Shown: positions 1-11,085 of the stretch, in pieces | Numbering within the stretch: the first letter of the stretch is position 1 | Layout: each line of letters starts with the position of its first letter | NCBI RefSeq assembly: GCF_002999335.1 | Contig: NW_020312258.1 | Location: 434,001 to 498,000 of the forward strand | DNA from: Cyclospora cayetanensis | Lineage: Eukaryota; Apicomplexa; Conoidasida; Eucoccidiorida; Eimeriidae | Direction: 5' to 3' | Length of the DNA stretch: 64,000 nucleotides | Position numbers and translations under genes: made by a program | Notes under the pieces: generated by a model | What the model was told of the DNA's origin: nothing | The model's database searches: none | The model's input: the letters and a program-made list of their open reading frames with translations, nothing else

Positions 1-548
1 GCAGCGCTTCGTCTGCGGCGATGCTTGCTGGGAGCGAGCCGGGTAGGCGTTGTTGATGTGTGCCTGCAGAAGCACAATGCTGGAGACACAGCAAAAATGT
101 GTTTTCCAGTGTACAACATGCGTTACAGCAGATCTGTTTCGTGCAGACCGTGCGCCGCAGCCCCACGAGTACGCTGGATGCATGCATGGCATGCATGCCC
201 TTGAAGGTTGAGAAGCTTAGGTATAGCGGAGAACTGCACTCCTTCCGTTCAAAGTAATAGAATTCTTTCAAAATATGGAAATCAGGCTTCGTGTTTTGGG
301 AAACGCGCCACAACAACAAGGGAGATTTTACCTCCAGCAGCGCGAGGATTAGCACTTCCAAATCGAGGGTGTTTACAGCCTCATTGCTCTAAACTCGTAG
401 CCTTACACTTTAGTACCCTAATTGGTACATCGGAGGATTGTATTCCTCCGCGCTGGGGCCTTGTGGCTCCTTATTTCTTTTTATGCCTTCTCTCTCTCTC
501 TCACTCTGTCTACACAGCGGCAGCTAGTCCTGTATAGCGGCGGCTGCT

Positions 549-592
549 GCCGCCTTCCTGCTGCAGCAGGACGGCAGCAGCAGGAAGGCGGC
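549..592. repeat. Perfect 16-bp inverted repeat
   Basis: Arms at 549-564 (gccgccttcctgctgc) and 577-592 are exact reverse complements around a 12-nt spacer. The sequence is CTG/CAG flavoured, so the pairing could come from trinucleotide composition, but the non-repeat core (ccgccttcc) makes a true fold-back more likely. No gene is assigned around it. Confidence 0.75.
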
Positions 593-2142
593 ACGGCAAT
601 CCCAGCGACCTTATGAGGGCTGCGCGTTGCCGCGAAACGCAAGAAGGCTCCTTTTTACTACTTTAGAGGCATTTGCAAGCCCCCTGGGGGTGTTGGCTGT
701 GCGTTAGGGTGCTTCCGCTGGGCAGGAACTCTATCGTCCTGTGTACGTCCAGCGGCGTTTCGCCGGTTAGAGGCATGCTACCAGCCTGCACGAGCTGCAG
801 TCGTGTCATCACTCAAAGTGTTTCTACGCGTAGCTTTCTTTCCCACCTCCTGCACACGCCTTTCGTGCTTGCTGTAAGGCGCAGCGCGGGGGGAGGGGGG
901 CCTGGAGGCTCGTAGAACGGCCTCTAAGTGGGATCGCAAGGAGACGCGTTATAAATATCTCTGTTTTCAAACTATTCGCGCGAAATGCCGCTCTTGAAGC
1001 CGCGCGAGCGGCTCCTCAAGTCTGCCATCGCTGCCGAGGCACGACTGCGGTACAAAGGCCGTCGCATGCACAAGAGATTTCGCAGTTGGGCACAGCACCG
1101 GTAAGCCCTTTGCTGCGTAGAAATAGGTGTATATACCTATTTAATGGGAGCTGGTGCTTTTCGGCTACGCCGCTGTGCGTTGCTAGCCGCGCCAAGTGCC
1201 TCCTGGCTGTCGCCTTTGCACGAGCGCATGCGGGGGCGTTTCGACGACCACCTCTACGTGTGCAGCGTAGAAAAGGAGGCTTCCTTTGTTTGAGGGAGCT
1301 AGTCTGTCTATGTGGGAGCATCCGACTGCCCGGCTAGTGCCCCTTTGTTTGTGGCTACGCTCTGATAGGGGTGTGTCTCGGGATGCACACACGTGCATGT
1401 GCATATGTGTGTATGTGGTTGTCTCAGCGTGCGGCAGTACTGGCTTCCCCAGCGGGTGTCTCTGCATGCGGATGCAGCAGAAATGAATCCCGCGTATTTG
1501 AGTGCGGCTGTGCAGAAGGCTGCGACGTTGCGCAAGCACGACGCCGCTCTATGGTATGTGTGGGTAGCGTGGGAGCCGTGCAGAGGCTTGCCAAGGTGTA
1601 GAGAGAGGGAGGGGGGAGTTGAGTGTGTGACGAGGGCTTAGTTGCGCTCGTATTATGTCGACAAGAGTAGAGCAGCGTCTTCCACAGTCCGGAGAAGCGG
1701 TGTGTCAGCATTTGGCATCATAAAAAATGACGGATTAAGGGGAAATTTCAAGAACTGAGAGAGCTTTGCGCGCGCGTGTCTCTGCCCTACGTAGGTTTGG
1801 CTTTGCTCGAAGGGCACAAGACGTGGCGGATAGCTGCACACCTTACCAATTGGGGTATCTTTTTTACGGGTAGGACGGGAAGCTGAGTGTCAGCATCTCG
1901 GTGATGTCTTTGCATAGAGCCAGTCGGATGCGCAAGAGGGGCAGCGTGAAGGAAAGCAAGGGAGGGAGCATCTTGACTGAGGGAGGGGTGCCAACTGCGT
2001 AGCTTGTCTTGACACGGCTGTGTGTGTGTGCATCGAAAGAAATGCTCGACTGCTTCTCCTTTGCTGCCCTTGATTTTTCGGTTGCTCGGTGGAGCGTTGT
2101 CGCATGCCTTCTCCTGGCACATTCCGTGGGTGTGCTGCACGA

Positions 2143-2169
2143 TTGAGAATGCTGCTGCCTCTGCGGCGT

Positions 2170-2256
<87 letters not shown>

Positions 2257-2375
2257 CTGCTTTTGGTGCGTGCTAATGCTTTGCTTGCTCGTCCGCTTGT
2301 TGTCGTTTGCCCCTCATCCCGTTGTTGTTGTGCATCTTCGCGGCTTGAGAATGCTGCTGCCTCTGCGGCGTTGTG
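2143..2375. repeat. 31-bp direct repeat flanking a microsatellite
   Basis: The 31-bp sequence starting ttgagaatgctgctgcctct is present at 2143-2173 and again at 2345-2375, exactly 202 bp apart. The compound GT/TA microsatellite lies just after the first copy. This looks like a segmental duplication. Confidence 0.8.
2170..2258. repeat. Compound (GT)n(TA)n(GT)n microsatellite
   Basis: An uninterrupted GT run passes into about 46 bp of TA and back into GT. Its TG-TA-TG symmetry gives it cruciform or Z-DNA potential. It is noncoding in all frames apart from low-complexity C/V/Y/I runs. Confidence 0.9.
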
Positions 2376-2621
2376 GGGGATGGGTGCCTTGCACCGAGAT
2401 TGCGTCTCCCCTTGGTGTGTGTTGTTGAATAAGGTTCGGAAAAGCTCGCTTTCTGCATCCCCCCCTCTATGCCTCGTTGCTCCGTTACGCAACGGCCTCG
2501 CTCGAAGACTTTGGTTCACATGCACTAATGACAGTCCCTTGGGCGCTTAGCCGAGTGGCTTTGAGGGATGTGTCTGCGCTTACTCAAGTAAGCATTCAAG
2601 AAGGCGCGCGGTGGTTTTGGA

Positions 2622-2657
<36 letters not shown>

Positions 2658-2968
2658 ATATATATATATGTGTATATATATATGTATATATTTATTGACA
2701 CCCACACAGACACATACGCACACAGACACATACACGCACAGACACATACGCACACAGACACATACACACACAGACACATACGCACACAGGCACATACGCA
2801 CACAGACACATACACACACAGACACATACACACACAAACACATACACACTCAGACACATACACACACAGACACATACACACTCAGACACATACACACACA
2901 GACACATACGCACACAGACACATACCCACCTACCCATACACATACCCACCTACCCATACACACACACA
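2622..2968. repeat. TA microsatellite followed by CACAGACACATA minisatellite
   Basis: A TA-rich block (2622-2696) is followed by about 270 bp of 12-14-bp units of the form cacacagacacata, with cg, ct and cc variants. The same motif family recurs near 18.1 kb and 30.4 kb. Confidence 0.9.
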
Positions 2969-3289
2969 GGATAGCGTCAGGCCGTAAGTTTCCTTAGGGA
3001 AGATGTTTTGCTGTTGAATCGCCATACAGCCGGACATAGGCAGGCTGAACGCCGTGCAGCTCTCTCGATGCATGGCAAACGGTTAAGCAAGCGTATCGCC
3101 GAGTCTGCGGGGACGCTGCTGGAGCTCCCAACTCTTGCCATCTTGAATGAAAGGGTTCTACTGTTGAGGCGCTTACTTGCATGCAATCGGTTAGCAGGCC
3201 CCACTCGGGCTGCCTTACCGCAGAGAGGCGCTCTCGCGTGACAACTGTTGAGTTTCCTCAAATGCTGTGTGATTGTTGCTCATCTGCAG

Positions 3290-6060
3290 GTTGGGGAGGA
3301 GGCGGTGCTCAAGGCTTCCATGATGAGGCCTGGTGATCTCATCAAAGTTGCTGTTAGCCTTGCAAAGTTGGTGCGTCTCACTACTGAGGAGCCTATGGCA
3401 ATTATGCCCCTCCGAATATTGCCTCCTCGTGTTGATTTCGCCTTTTGAGATCCCCGTTCAAGGCTTTTGCAGCCCTTGCGATCGCGCGCTGTTTGGTGGT
3501 CACTCTCCTGCCAGTACTGTAGCCAGCTTCTTCGCCTCGCTGTACGCTGCATGCTATACCTTCTTGGCCTGTACGTACACCTGGAGTCCTGCGGCTGCCG
3601 CATGAGGCAAGTGTCGCGTGGGCGCAATATATATATACACACACACACACGCATGCGTGTGTGTGTATTGCTTCCTTGACGTTTCTCACAGCAGGAGATT
3701 CACCCCCAAAGCATGTGCAGCCGCTTCGCTTCCTTTCTTGTTGTCTCCCTTCAGGGTGTTTCCCCTCCTTCCCTCAGGGAACGGCTCAGCGACGCATTGC
3801 TACCGGTCTTGAGAGACGCTCCCGCGCTGCAGTTTCGGGGCTGCATGCATCCCCTTGCCGTTCTTGGGATGTACACGCAACCCCTCCAGATGCTCGTCAT
3901 GGAGAGATTCTCAAAGTGAGGAACTGACCTCATGGACCTCCGCACTGGGATCGGCTGTCTATCCCATCATCACGCGTGCTTCTCTGTGTGTTTATTTCGG
4001 CGCACACGGGGGGGTGTCAGCATCATCAGACACAGCGCTCCTCGCGAATCTGAAGGCGTATACTCCGGCCGATCCTCTGGTAGATGCCCCTTAGAGTGCC
4101 GCCTCCACGAAATCCTCCATGTGCTTCTCGCGGGTGTTGCTTCGTGAAATGTGTGTTCATCATCTTTCATGCGCATCGTCACAACACCTCTGAGAAGGCT
4201 CCCCAGTAGACTCGCGGCGGCTGCTGGAGTTGCTCTGCGCGCGCGTTTTGTGCAGAGTATTTATCAGCTGTCGTCCTCCGCATCTGGAAAAGGCCTTGCA
4301 GACGGCTGTCGCCCTGCGTGTACTTCAGCCGCAGATCTGGGCAGCACTTCCGCGCAGAGTTCGGCAGTTTTACGCGCGGCTCAGGTGAGCGTTTTCAGCG
4401 CAAGGAGCGTAGGGTTTGGAGTTTGCTGGGGGTGGGCAGGATCTGTGGGGCTGAGGGGGGAAGTTAGTCTCTCGCTTCTCGGGGTGCTCGTGATGGCGCT
4501 TCCGTGCTTGTCCTTCCTTGCTGCCTGGCTGCATGCATCCCTGCCAGAGCCACTGGCGACGATCCTCTCCCTGCAGCCGCTGCACACGCCTTCCTTCTCT
4601 TTTAGTTCTTCTTCTCTGCTCCCTCCGTCCCGCCTCTGCAGCCAGTGTCGCTACTTCCGCTGTTGCACCTGCAGCTTGCGCCGCATTCCCCACCCAATAC
4701 GTCGCCCTTCCGCTTTTCACTGGGAGGTCTCGGACTGCCTGGCCGCCTTGAATACGCCTCACCGCAACACGTTCCAGTAAGTCCATTAGGGAGAGTGGAA
4801 GTCGCGAAAGTGCTGCAGCCGTAGCAGCTGTAGCAGATGTAGCGGCTACAGCAGCACCTACGCACTGGGAGAGGCGCGAAGAGGCGCAAGCCGAAAGGAG
4901 CATGCAAGCGCAAACAGACGGCATCCCTGGCAGTGAATTTCTAACGAGGGGGGAGAAGGGGGTTGCTGTCGTTGCTACCCCGACCACAGAGGACGATTCT
5001 GCCTGTAGTGGAGGCTCTTTCTTCTGGTGCTGCCTGCTGCATGTAGTGCGGCCTTCTCGGGTGGTATCATCCCTAAAGGTTTCGAATTCGGACTATATAT
5101 ATATATGTATGTATTTGTATATATGCATGCATGTGTTTTTGGGGCTTGCTTGCACTATCGTTGTCAGTTGGGGATGTTTCTGGGTGGATATCGGAGAGGC
5201 AGGAGATCGGAGGCGGTGCATCTTCGTTGATGGGCCTGCAGCCTTTTATACGGGAACGACTCACTACACTGAGGCAGTCAAACTGCAGCACAGGTCTGCT
5301 TCTGTTGCCGTGGATGTGTTGGGCATCACGCTGCTGCCGGATGGTGCCTGCAGTGTTTGTAGAAGTCGTGTTCTTGTCGGCTTTTCTGCCTCCCCTTTGG
5401 TTGGTGGTGCTGCGTGTCAGCCCTCCTGAGCTGGACACGTGCATGTGCAGAACGCTGCAATAGGGACTGCCTGACCCTAAAACTTAGGCTGTCTGGAGTT
5501 GTTCTGACTTGCTGCTGCTGCTTGTGTGTTGCTGCCATTAGGGTGCTGAGCGAATTGGGGTGGGATATCCGGCGCGTGCAGTGGTTTGACTGGGCATTAC
5601 TCGAAGGAAAGCCGCAGAAGATTGCGTTTTTGCGGTGCGTGCTGTTATGAGCACCCTTGGTGTCGTTACACCCCGTCGTCGGTGTCGCTATACCTCGTGC
5701 ATCGGTGTGGCGTTCTTTTCCTCGACATCAGCCAGGCTTCCTGGTGAATGACGTGCCACTACGCGGCGATTTGAAAAAAGGCAGCACATGATGCAGCCAG
5801 GCGTGCCATGCGCAGTCGAAGAAGCAGCACGTGCGTAGTAGCAGTAGTGAGCTCGCGTTCGTGTTTGTCTGCGTTTCAGGAACCTACGCTCCAACCCCCC
5901 CCTTCCGGCTCACCTGCCGGATCCATTGCCTGCCCTTTCTTCAGAGGAGGTGCAGCAGCGTCTCCGCCTAGTCAAGCAGCAGCAAGAGCAGCGACAGCTG
6001 GAAAGCTGCGCGATAGCAGCTGGCGCTGAGGCGCCTCTCGCGAAGAATCTTGCGTTGTAG
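3290..6060 (+). CDS. RAP-domain protein (3' exons; 5' end unresolved)
   Basis: This is an RNA-binding protein of the RAP (RNA-binding domain abundant in Apicomplexa) family, which usually acts on mitochondrial or plastid RNA. The RAP domain is split over three exons. Exon 5168-5293 carries CIFVDGPAAFY, ending in phase 2. Exon 5542-5634 carries LGWDIRRVQWFDWALL, ending in phase 2. Exon 5880-6060 is the C-terminal tail and ends in TAG. Earlier exons I trust are 3290-3370 (helical, RPGDLIKVAVSLAKL, as in the OPR/FASTK-type repeats upstream of RAP domains), 3755-3915, one ending at a GTGAGC donor after 4384, and 4642-4776 (donor GTAAGT). Joins between 3915 and 4384 and between 4776 and 5168 are unresolved, and the start lies further left. 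Targeting to an organelle is inferred from the family. Confidence 0.68.
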
Positions 6061-6716
6061 AGAGGGAGTCCAGCTGCTTCCAGTGATGCCTTTTGTGCGA
6101 TCGGTGCTCTAAAAACGCTTAGTAGCGCTTGCTGGCAGTTTCGAAATGCCCATAGACACGCTGTGCATGCTGTTGCCCCTAGACAGCCACCCACCCCCAT
6201 CGCGCTTTCATGCTTTGCGTGTTGAGTGTCGACCTCAAAGTATTCCCACTAGCCAAACGACAACGTTGCGTACTACACACTACATTTAGAGAAGCAGCAG
6301 CTCCTGCTGCCGTATACAGCTCAATCAGCATGTTTAAGCAACAACCTAAAAGGCAACTGTAAGGGGCGGCCGTCTCGTCCTGCTGTCTCCTTTCGTGCGT
6401 CTGTCTCCATGGCTTTCCATCGCCTTGCCTCTAACGCTTCTCCTTCTCTACCGAGACATGCGTTCTCATGTGTGTATGTATATACAGATGTACCTCGTCC
6501 GTTATGCTTTTGAGCGTATTATCTTTCTGCCCCTCATCTGCTACTCGTGCCTTGGTGCGCCTTTTTCCCACTACAAAGCCTAGATACATAGGGGATAGAG
6601 GGATATATATACAGCCTAGTCCAGTGTGTAACACGTCTTTTGCATGAGGCCTGCCAAGAAACGATGAAAAAGAGACCCAGCCCAGCCAGACGCGCTCCAA
6701 GGGGACAATAATGAAA
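6061..6716. other. Convergent intergenic spacer
   Basis: This is the spacer between the stop of the RAP gene (+) and the stop of the zinc-finger gene (-), so it holds both 3' untranslated regions. I see no conserved open frame, tRNA or strong hairpin in it. Confidence 0.45.
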
Positions 6717-7619
6717 CTACAGAAAGTCATCTAAGTTATCCTCTTCTTCTTCCTGCTGCTGCTGAGATTGTAAATGCTGCTGCTGCTGCTGTTTCTGCTG
6801 TTGCTGTCCAAGGGTCGCCTGCAAGTGCAAAGGCGTTCGTACTACTGCAACAGCGGCATCCCCTCCTGCGACTGATGCTGATGACTGCGAGGCAACAGCT
6901 GATAAAGAGGGGCCTACAGGGGCGGCAACAGGTGCCTCTTTGACATCAGGTGTGGATACAGCTGCTGGCGATTCTTCCGAGGGTGGGGTCGCTAAGGCTT
7001 GCTGGTGCTGCTGCTGCTGCGGGTGCTGTAAATGCTGCAGCGGCTGCATCCACTGCTGCTGCTGGTGCTGCAAATGAGGCTGCGAGCTGACGGGGTAGTG
7101 TAGTTCCTGCTGTGGAGCCTCCTGTTGGGGTGACTGCTGCCAAGCGTGTTGCATGGGCTGTAGCTGCACTGCGTGTTGTTGCTGTTGCCACGCGTGAGGA
7201 CGCATTTGCTGCTGGATAGGCTGCAGCTGGGGGGGGCCGTGTTGAAGTTGCGGATCTGCTGCAGGAGGAGGCGCGATGTGTTGTGGTTCCTGTGAGAGAA
7301 CCACCTCTCCCTCCGCATGCAAAGCAGCAATAAGGCCTTCAGCATCCGTAGGTGCTCCTGTGGAGGCAGCGCCAGCAGCAGCAGCCGCGTCGAGGAATGC
7401 CAGCTGCTTCTCCAAGCCATGCTGTCGCTGGTGGTATTGCAATGCCTTTTCGGAGAGAAAGCAGCAAGCGAACTTGCAGATTCTGCAAGGGTAAACAGTG
7501 ACACCCTCGCCTAGCTCTTCTGACTCCTGGATGGACTCCTTGCACCTGCAGAAACAGCGGCAGCAGGAGCACCCACACTTTACGCAGGAGCCATCCGACT
7601 CCTCTGTAGTATGTCTGAA
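6717..7619 (-). CDS. Cys-rich, single C2H2 finger, Gln/Pro-rich protein (last exon)
   Basis: One frame stays open from an AG acceptor next to 7619 down to TAG at 6717 and encodes about 300 residues without an internal ATG, so it is a 3' exon. It begins with a Cys cluster (CVKCGCSCCRCFCRC). About 20 residues later comes a C2H2-like finger, CRICKFACCFLSEKALQYHQ, followed by RQH; the spacing is C-x2-C ... H-x4-H. After that the chain is Gln/Pro/Ala-rich and coded by CTG/CAG triplets, and it closes with an acidic tail (EEEEDNLDDFL). A nuclear or RNA-related role is possible, but no function is shown. The frame upstream of the usual first start codon is easily missed because it lacks ATG. The 5' exons were not found. 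Confidence 0.6.
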   Translation of the reverse strand, partial: FRHTTEESDGSCVKCGCSCCRCFCRCKESIQESEELGEGVTVYPCRICKFACCFLSEKALQYHQRQHGLEKQLAFLDAAAAAGAASTGAPTDAEGLIAALHAEGEVVLSQEPQHIAPPPAADPQLQHGPPQLQPIQQQMRPHAWQQQQHAVQLQPMQHAWQQSPQQEAPQQELHYPVSSQPHLQHQQQQWMQPLQHLQHPQQQQHQQALATPPSEESPAAVSTPDVKEAPVAAPVGPSLSAVASQSSASVAGGDAAVAVVRTPLHLQATLGQQQQKQQQQQHLQSQQQQEEEEDNLDDFL

Positions 7620-9305
7620 CTAGTGCTAGCGCTGTGATGCACGCAACAGGACAGGCAGCCGCAGCCATACGCGCACATGCAGCAGCAGAAGCCGCTTGAG
7701 GCGTCCCTTGCAGCTTAAGACAACGGCAAGAGCAGCAACTGAAGCGGAGGCAGCAGTCTGGAAGGGTCGTGGGAAGCGTGTATGTATGTCATGTTAGTGT
7801 GAACGTATATGTGTGTATGTTTGTGAGTGTGTATATGTATGTGAGTGTGTATATGTATGGTAGTGTCAAAGTGCATGTGAGTGTGAAAGTGTATGGTAGT
7901 GTGAAAGTGTATGTGAGTGTGAAAGTGTATGTGAGTGTGTATATGTATGGTAGTGTCAAAGTGTATGTGAGTGTGAAAGTGTATGTGAGTGTGTATATGT
8001 ATGGTAGTGTCAAAGTGTATGTGAGTGTGACAGTGTATGTGAGTGTGAAAGTGTGTGTGAGTGTACTTACACTAGGCACTGCCTAGAAGCGAGCATCAGC
8101 TCAACACATGCACCGCAGGTCAAGTGAAGACAAGGGAGCTGCGGATCACCACGCATACAAAAGGCATGTGCAGCCACGCGGAGCTTCTGCGCAGCCATGG
8201 CGAGAAGAAGGCGCGATACACGGGAAGGTGCTTGAGGAGAAGGGGGTGCTTTGCTATGCGGGAAAAGTGCGCTTCTGGGAGAAAAAAAGGCCTAAAAGAG
8301 GGGTTTTGGAGATGCGAGTTTTCGTACCGCCCTAAATCTCTGTGCCATAGGAAGCGAGCAGGCGCTGCAAAGGAATGTGCGGGAGTCAGAAACGGAGATT
8401 ACTTCGTGTCTGAGTTGCTGCACGCGGGGTCGTACTGCTGTGGAGGAAGCAGGCAGTAGCCGTGAGGCTGCAGTCGTCCCCCCCCCTCCCCCGCTGCCTG
8501 CAGCTGCTGCTCCTGTAGTTCCCACCGTTGGACCCGAGGGACCCCTCCAGAAGGCGGTGTTGCGCAGAGGGAGGTTCAGCATCTTTTGCTTCGACGGCGA
8601 GGAACGCAGAGGGGCAGCCGAAGCAAGCGCAACAAATGCCTGCTCTCCGGAAGGGCGCTGGTGCTACAGACAGCGCGTTGACGGGCGTGTAGGAGAGTCG
8701 CGAGCCGCGAACCGTCATGAATTTGTATATATTTTCACGCCTCAAGCTACATGCAGAGCGGCGACACCCGTCGGGGCAGCAGCAGCCAACGCTCGTTCAT
8801 GGGCAAGGCTCCTCTGCCCCTGGTGCAGGGGGAGGCATGTGGCGGTCTAGCGGATCCTCTCCTGTTGAATACGCAGTTCTTCGGATATTGCAGAGAAAAT
8901 CCTAGCCACTGTTCTCGCCAGGTAGGGGGTAGCTCCCATTTTCTCTTTCTCCGATCAGGTCGCTGCTCCCTTGGCGTGCTGTATGCATGCATGCATGTAG
9001 GCATGCATGCATGAAGGTGGCTGGTGGCAAGAGGCCCTATGCTACGCTACTTAGAGTAAATCCAACGCGCATAATATACGTTTCACGGTGGAAGGCTGAG
9101 GAATACTCGGCGCACCGGATCTGAGGCGGCAAAGTTGTGTACTTTTATGTATCACTGGGGTTGCAGAAGAGCAGTCGCAACGAAGAAATGCTGCAGTACG
9201 AGGGGGGAAAGCCGAGCTGTTGCATTGCGTTGTGTCCTTTTAATGGGGACGCTCATGAAGATTCATCGCACATAGACCAATGGTGCTGAATGCTGAATTC
9301 ATAGA
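7620..9305. other. Spacer or 5' region of the zinc-finger gene
   Basis: It contains a 290-bp GT-rich minisatellite (7776-8066) and open but unrecognisable frames on both strands at about 8.3-8.9 kb. Upstream exons of the zinc-finger gene (-) are expected here. A possible one around 8290-8400 (minus) reads HEVISVSDSRTFLCSACSL, but I could not confirm splice sites. The last few hundred bases should hold the promoter of the RsfS gene. Confidence 0.35.
7776..8066. repeat. GTGTGAAAGTGTATG-type minisatellite
   Basis: About 290 bp built of gtgtgaaagtgtatg and gtgtatatgtatggta variants in a higher-order pattern of roughly 66 bp. It is open in frame on both strands because the units are multiples of three, which creates spurious V/Y/S and T/L proteins. 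Confidence 0.85.
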
Positions 9306-11024
9306 ATGCCTGGCAACGTGGCCATAGCTTCGCGTGTTGCTCTTGCTGCTGCAGCACGGGCATCATGCCCTCCAGTTTCCTACGGGGCCCCACGTGTGTG
9401 TGCGCCTTCACCGCGACTTGAAGCAGCAGCAGCAGCAGCAGCAGCAACAGCACAGGCACCGCCGAACTCGAGGAGCCTCTGCAGCCTCTCCAGCGACCCC
9501 TTTTTGCACAGTTCTCCGCATCATGCATGCTGGAGCGGCAGAGGGAAGACGCGCTGCTTTTCCGTCTTAAGAGACCCCAAGCCACTCCACAGGGTGTTAG
9601 CTGAGCTTGAGGCTGCTGAGAAGGTCAAAGGGCAAGACAGCAGCCGCGGCAGCAACGCAGAGAGCACATTTATCTCGGAGAGGGCATCCACTCGCGCTTC
9701 TTCTGTTGAATGGAGTGCAGTCGCGACGAACAGCAGTCCTTGCAACAGCGGACACAGCAGCGCTCGCATGCCTTTTTACGATGAAGACAGCACCGCGTCA
9801 GACAGCTTCCTCGACTGTCGCGATGGAGAGACCATCGAGACGGTTGAGGCACAAAGCCCCCTGCCGTCGCTTGGCTTCGGAGGAGACAGCTCTTCCAGCA
9901 CAGCGAGAAGCAGCAGCGGCGGAGACAGCTGGGGCGGCTCCACTGCCCCTCCTCCCTTCCAGGCGCTGCATGCATCTGCAGAGATTGTGGCATCTCAGGA
10001 GCAGCTCGAGGCACTGGCTGCGGAGGAAGCCTCGACAGCAGCTGCCGCCTTTTCCCAGCGGCAGAGGGAGCTGTTAGACTGTGTTGCAGCTGCTGCGGCG
10101 GGGGAAGGGGGGATAAGAGGGGCACTGCAGCAGTCCTTCGAGGATTTGCTGCCGCCTCACATTAGCGCAGCTGCTGCGACAGGTGCAGGAGGCGCAAGCA
10201 ACGGAGATGGAAGGCCTTTAGGCTCTGATGCAGAGGCAGACGACGCCTTGCTGACGCCTGCGCAGCGATTCTATCGAGACAATCGAGAGTTGCTGCTGCA
10301 GCGCGCCGAACAGTACCTCCTTGGAAAGCAGGCAGCAGCAGCAGCTGCTGCTGCGACTGCGACTGACCCCGAAGGAGCCGAAGAGGAAGAGTGGGGTGGC
10401 GCTGCAAGTGCGCTCGAAGAAGATTGGAGAGCTTATTTCAATCCAGTCTACAAGCCACCGAAGGGGTTCAGCTGGCCTGTTGGGGGCGGTACTTCTGAAG
10501 CCGATGGGCAAACAAAAGTTGCTGCAGCTGCAGCCTCCTCTGCTCCTCCCGTGTATGTCTCCTGCACCCATGCGAGGCAGCAGCCGCCTTCAACAGTCGC
10601 CACACATCGTGCAGCAACGCCGGTAGACGGCTCTAAGCAGCCTATGCGGTAGCTGCAGGAAATCCACATGCTGGAAGGGAAAGCTGCCACCCTCGGGCAG
10701 CAGCGCCTTTCTTCGAGTGTCTCTCTTTATCTGTCTGTCTTTATCTATCTGTCTGTCTTTATCTCTCTTTCTGTCTCTTTCACTCTCTCTTTCTTTCTCT
10801 CTTCCTCTCTCTCTCTGTCTCACTGTCTGTCTCTCTTTATCTATCTGCCTGTCTCTCTTTATCTATCTGCCTGTCTCTTCTCTTTCTCTCTTTCTTTCTT
10901 TCTTTCTCTCTCTCTTCCTCTCTCTCTCTCTGTCTCACTGTCTGTCTCTCTCTGTCTGTCTCACTGTCTGTCTCTCTTTATCTGTCTTTCTGTCTGTCTC
11001 TCTCTCTCTGTGTCTCTTTTCTCT

Positions 11025-11085
<61 letters not shown>

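Larger units (their letters stand above)
1..3289. other. Microsatellite-rich stretch, no confident gene
   Basis: Only short overlapping open frames occur here, none with a recognisable domain. The stretch holds a hairpin near 549-592, a 31-bp direct repeat, and long GT/TA and CACAGACACATA arrays. The RAP-domain gene that begins to be readable at 3290 must have 5' exons to the left. A helical-looking frame at about 3008-3180 on the + strand could be one of them, but I could not match its splice phase, so I do not call it. Confidence 0.4.

Noticed and set aside
2541..2613. tRNA-like string (gcgcttagccgagtggctttgag ... attcaagaaggcgcg)
   Set aside because: The D-arm part resembles tRNA-Leu/Ser, but there is no T loop of the TTCRANY type and the acceptor does not pair properly.
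2697..2968. CRISPR-like regular array (also 18.1, 30.4 and 60.45 kb)
   Set aside because: Units are contiguous or degenerate with no unique spacers; these are eukaryotic mini- and microsatellites.
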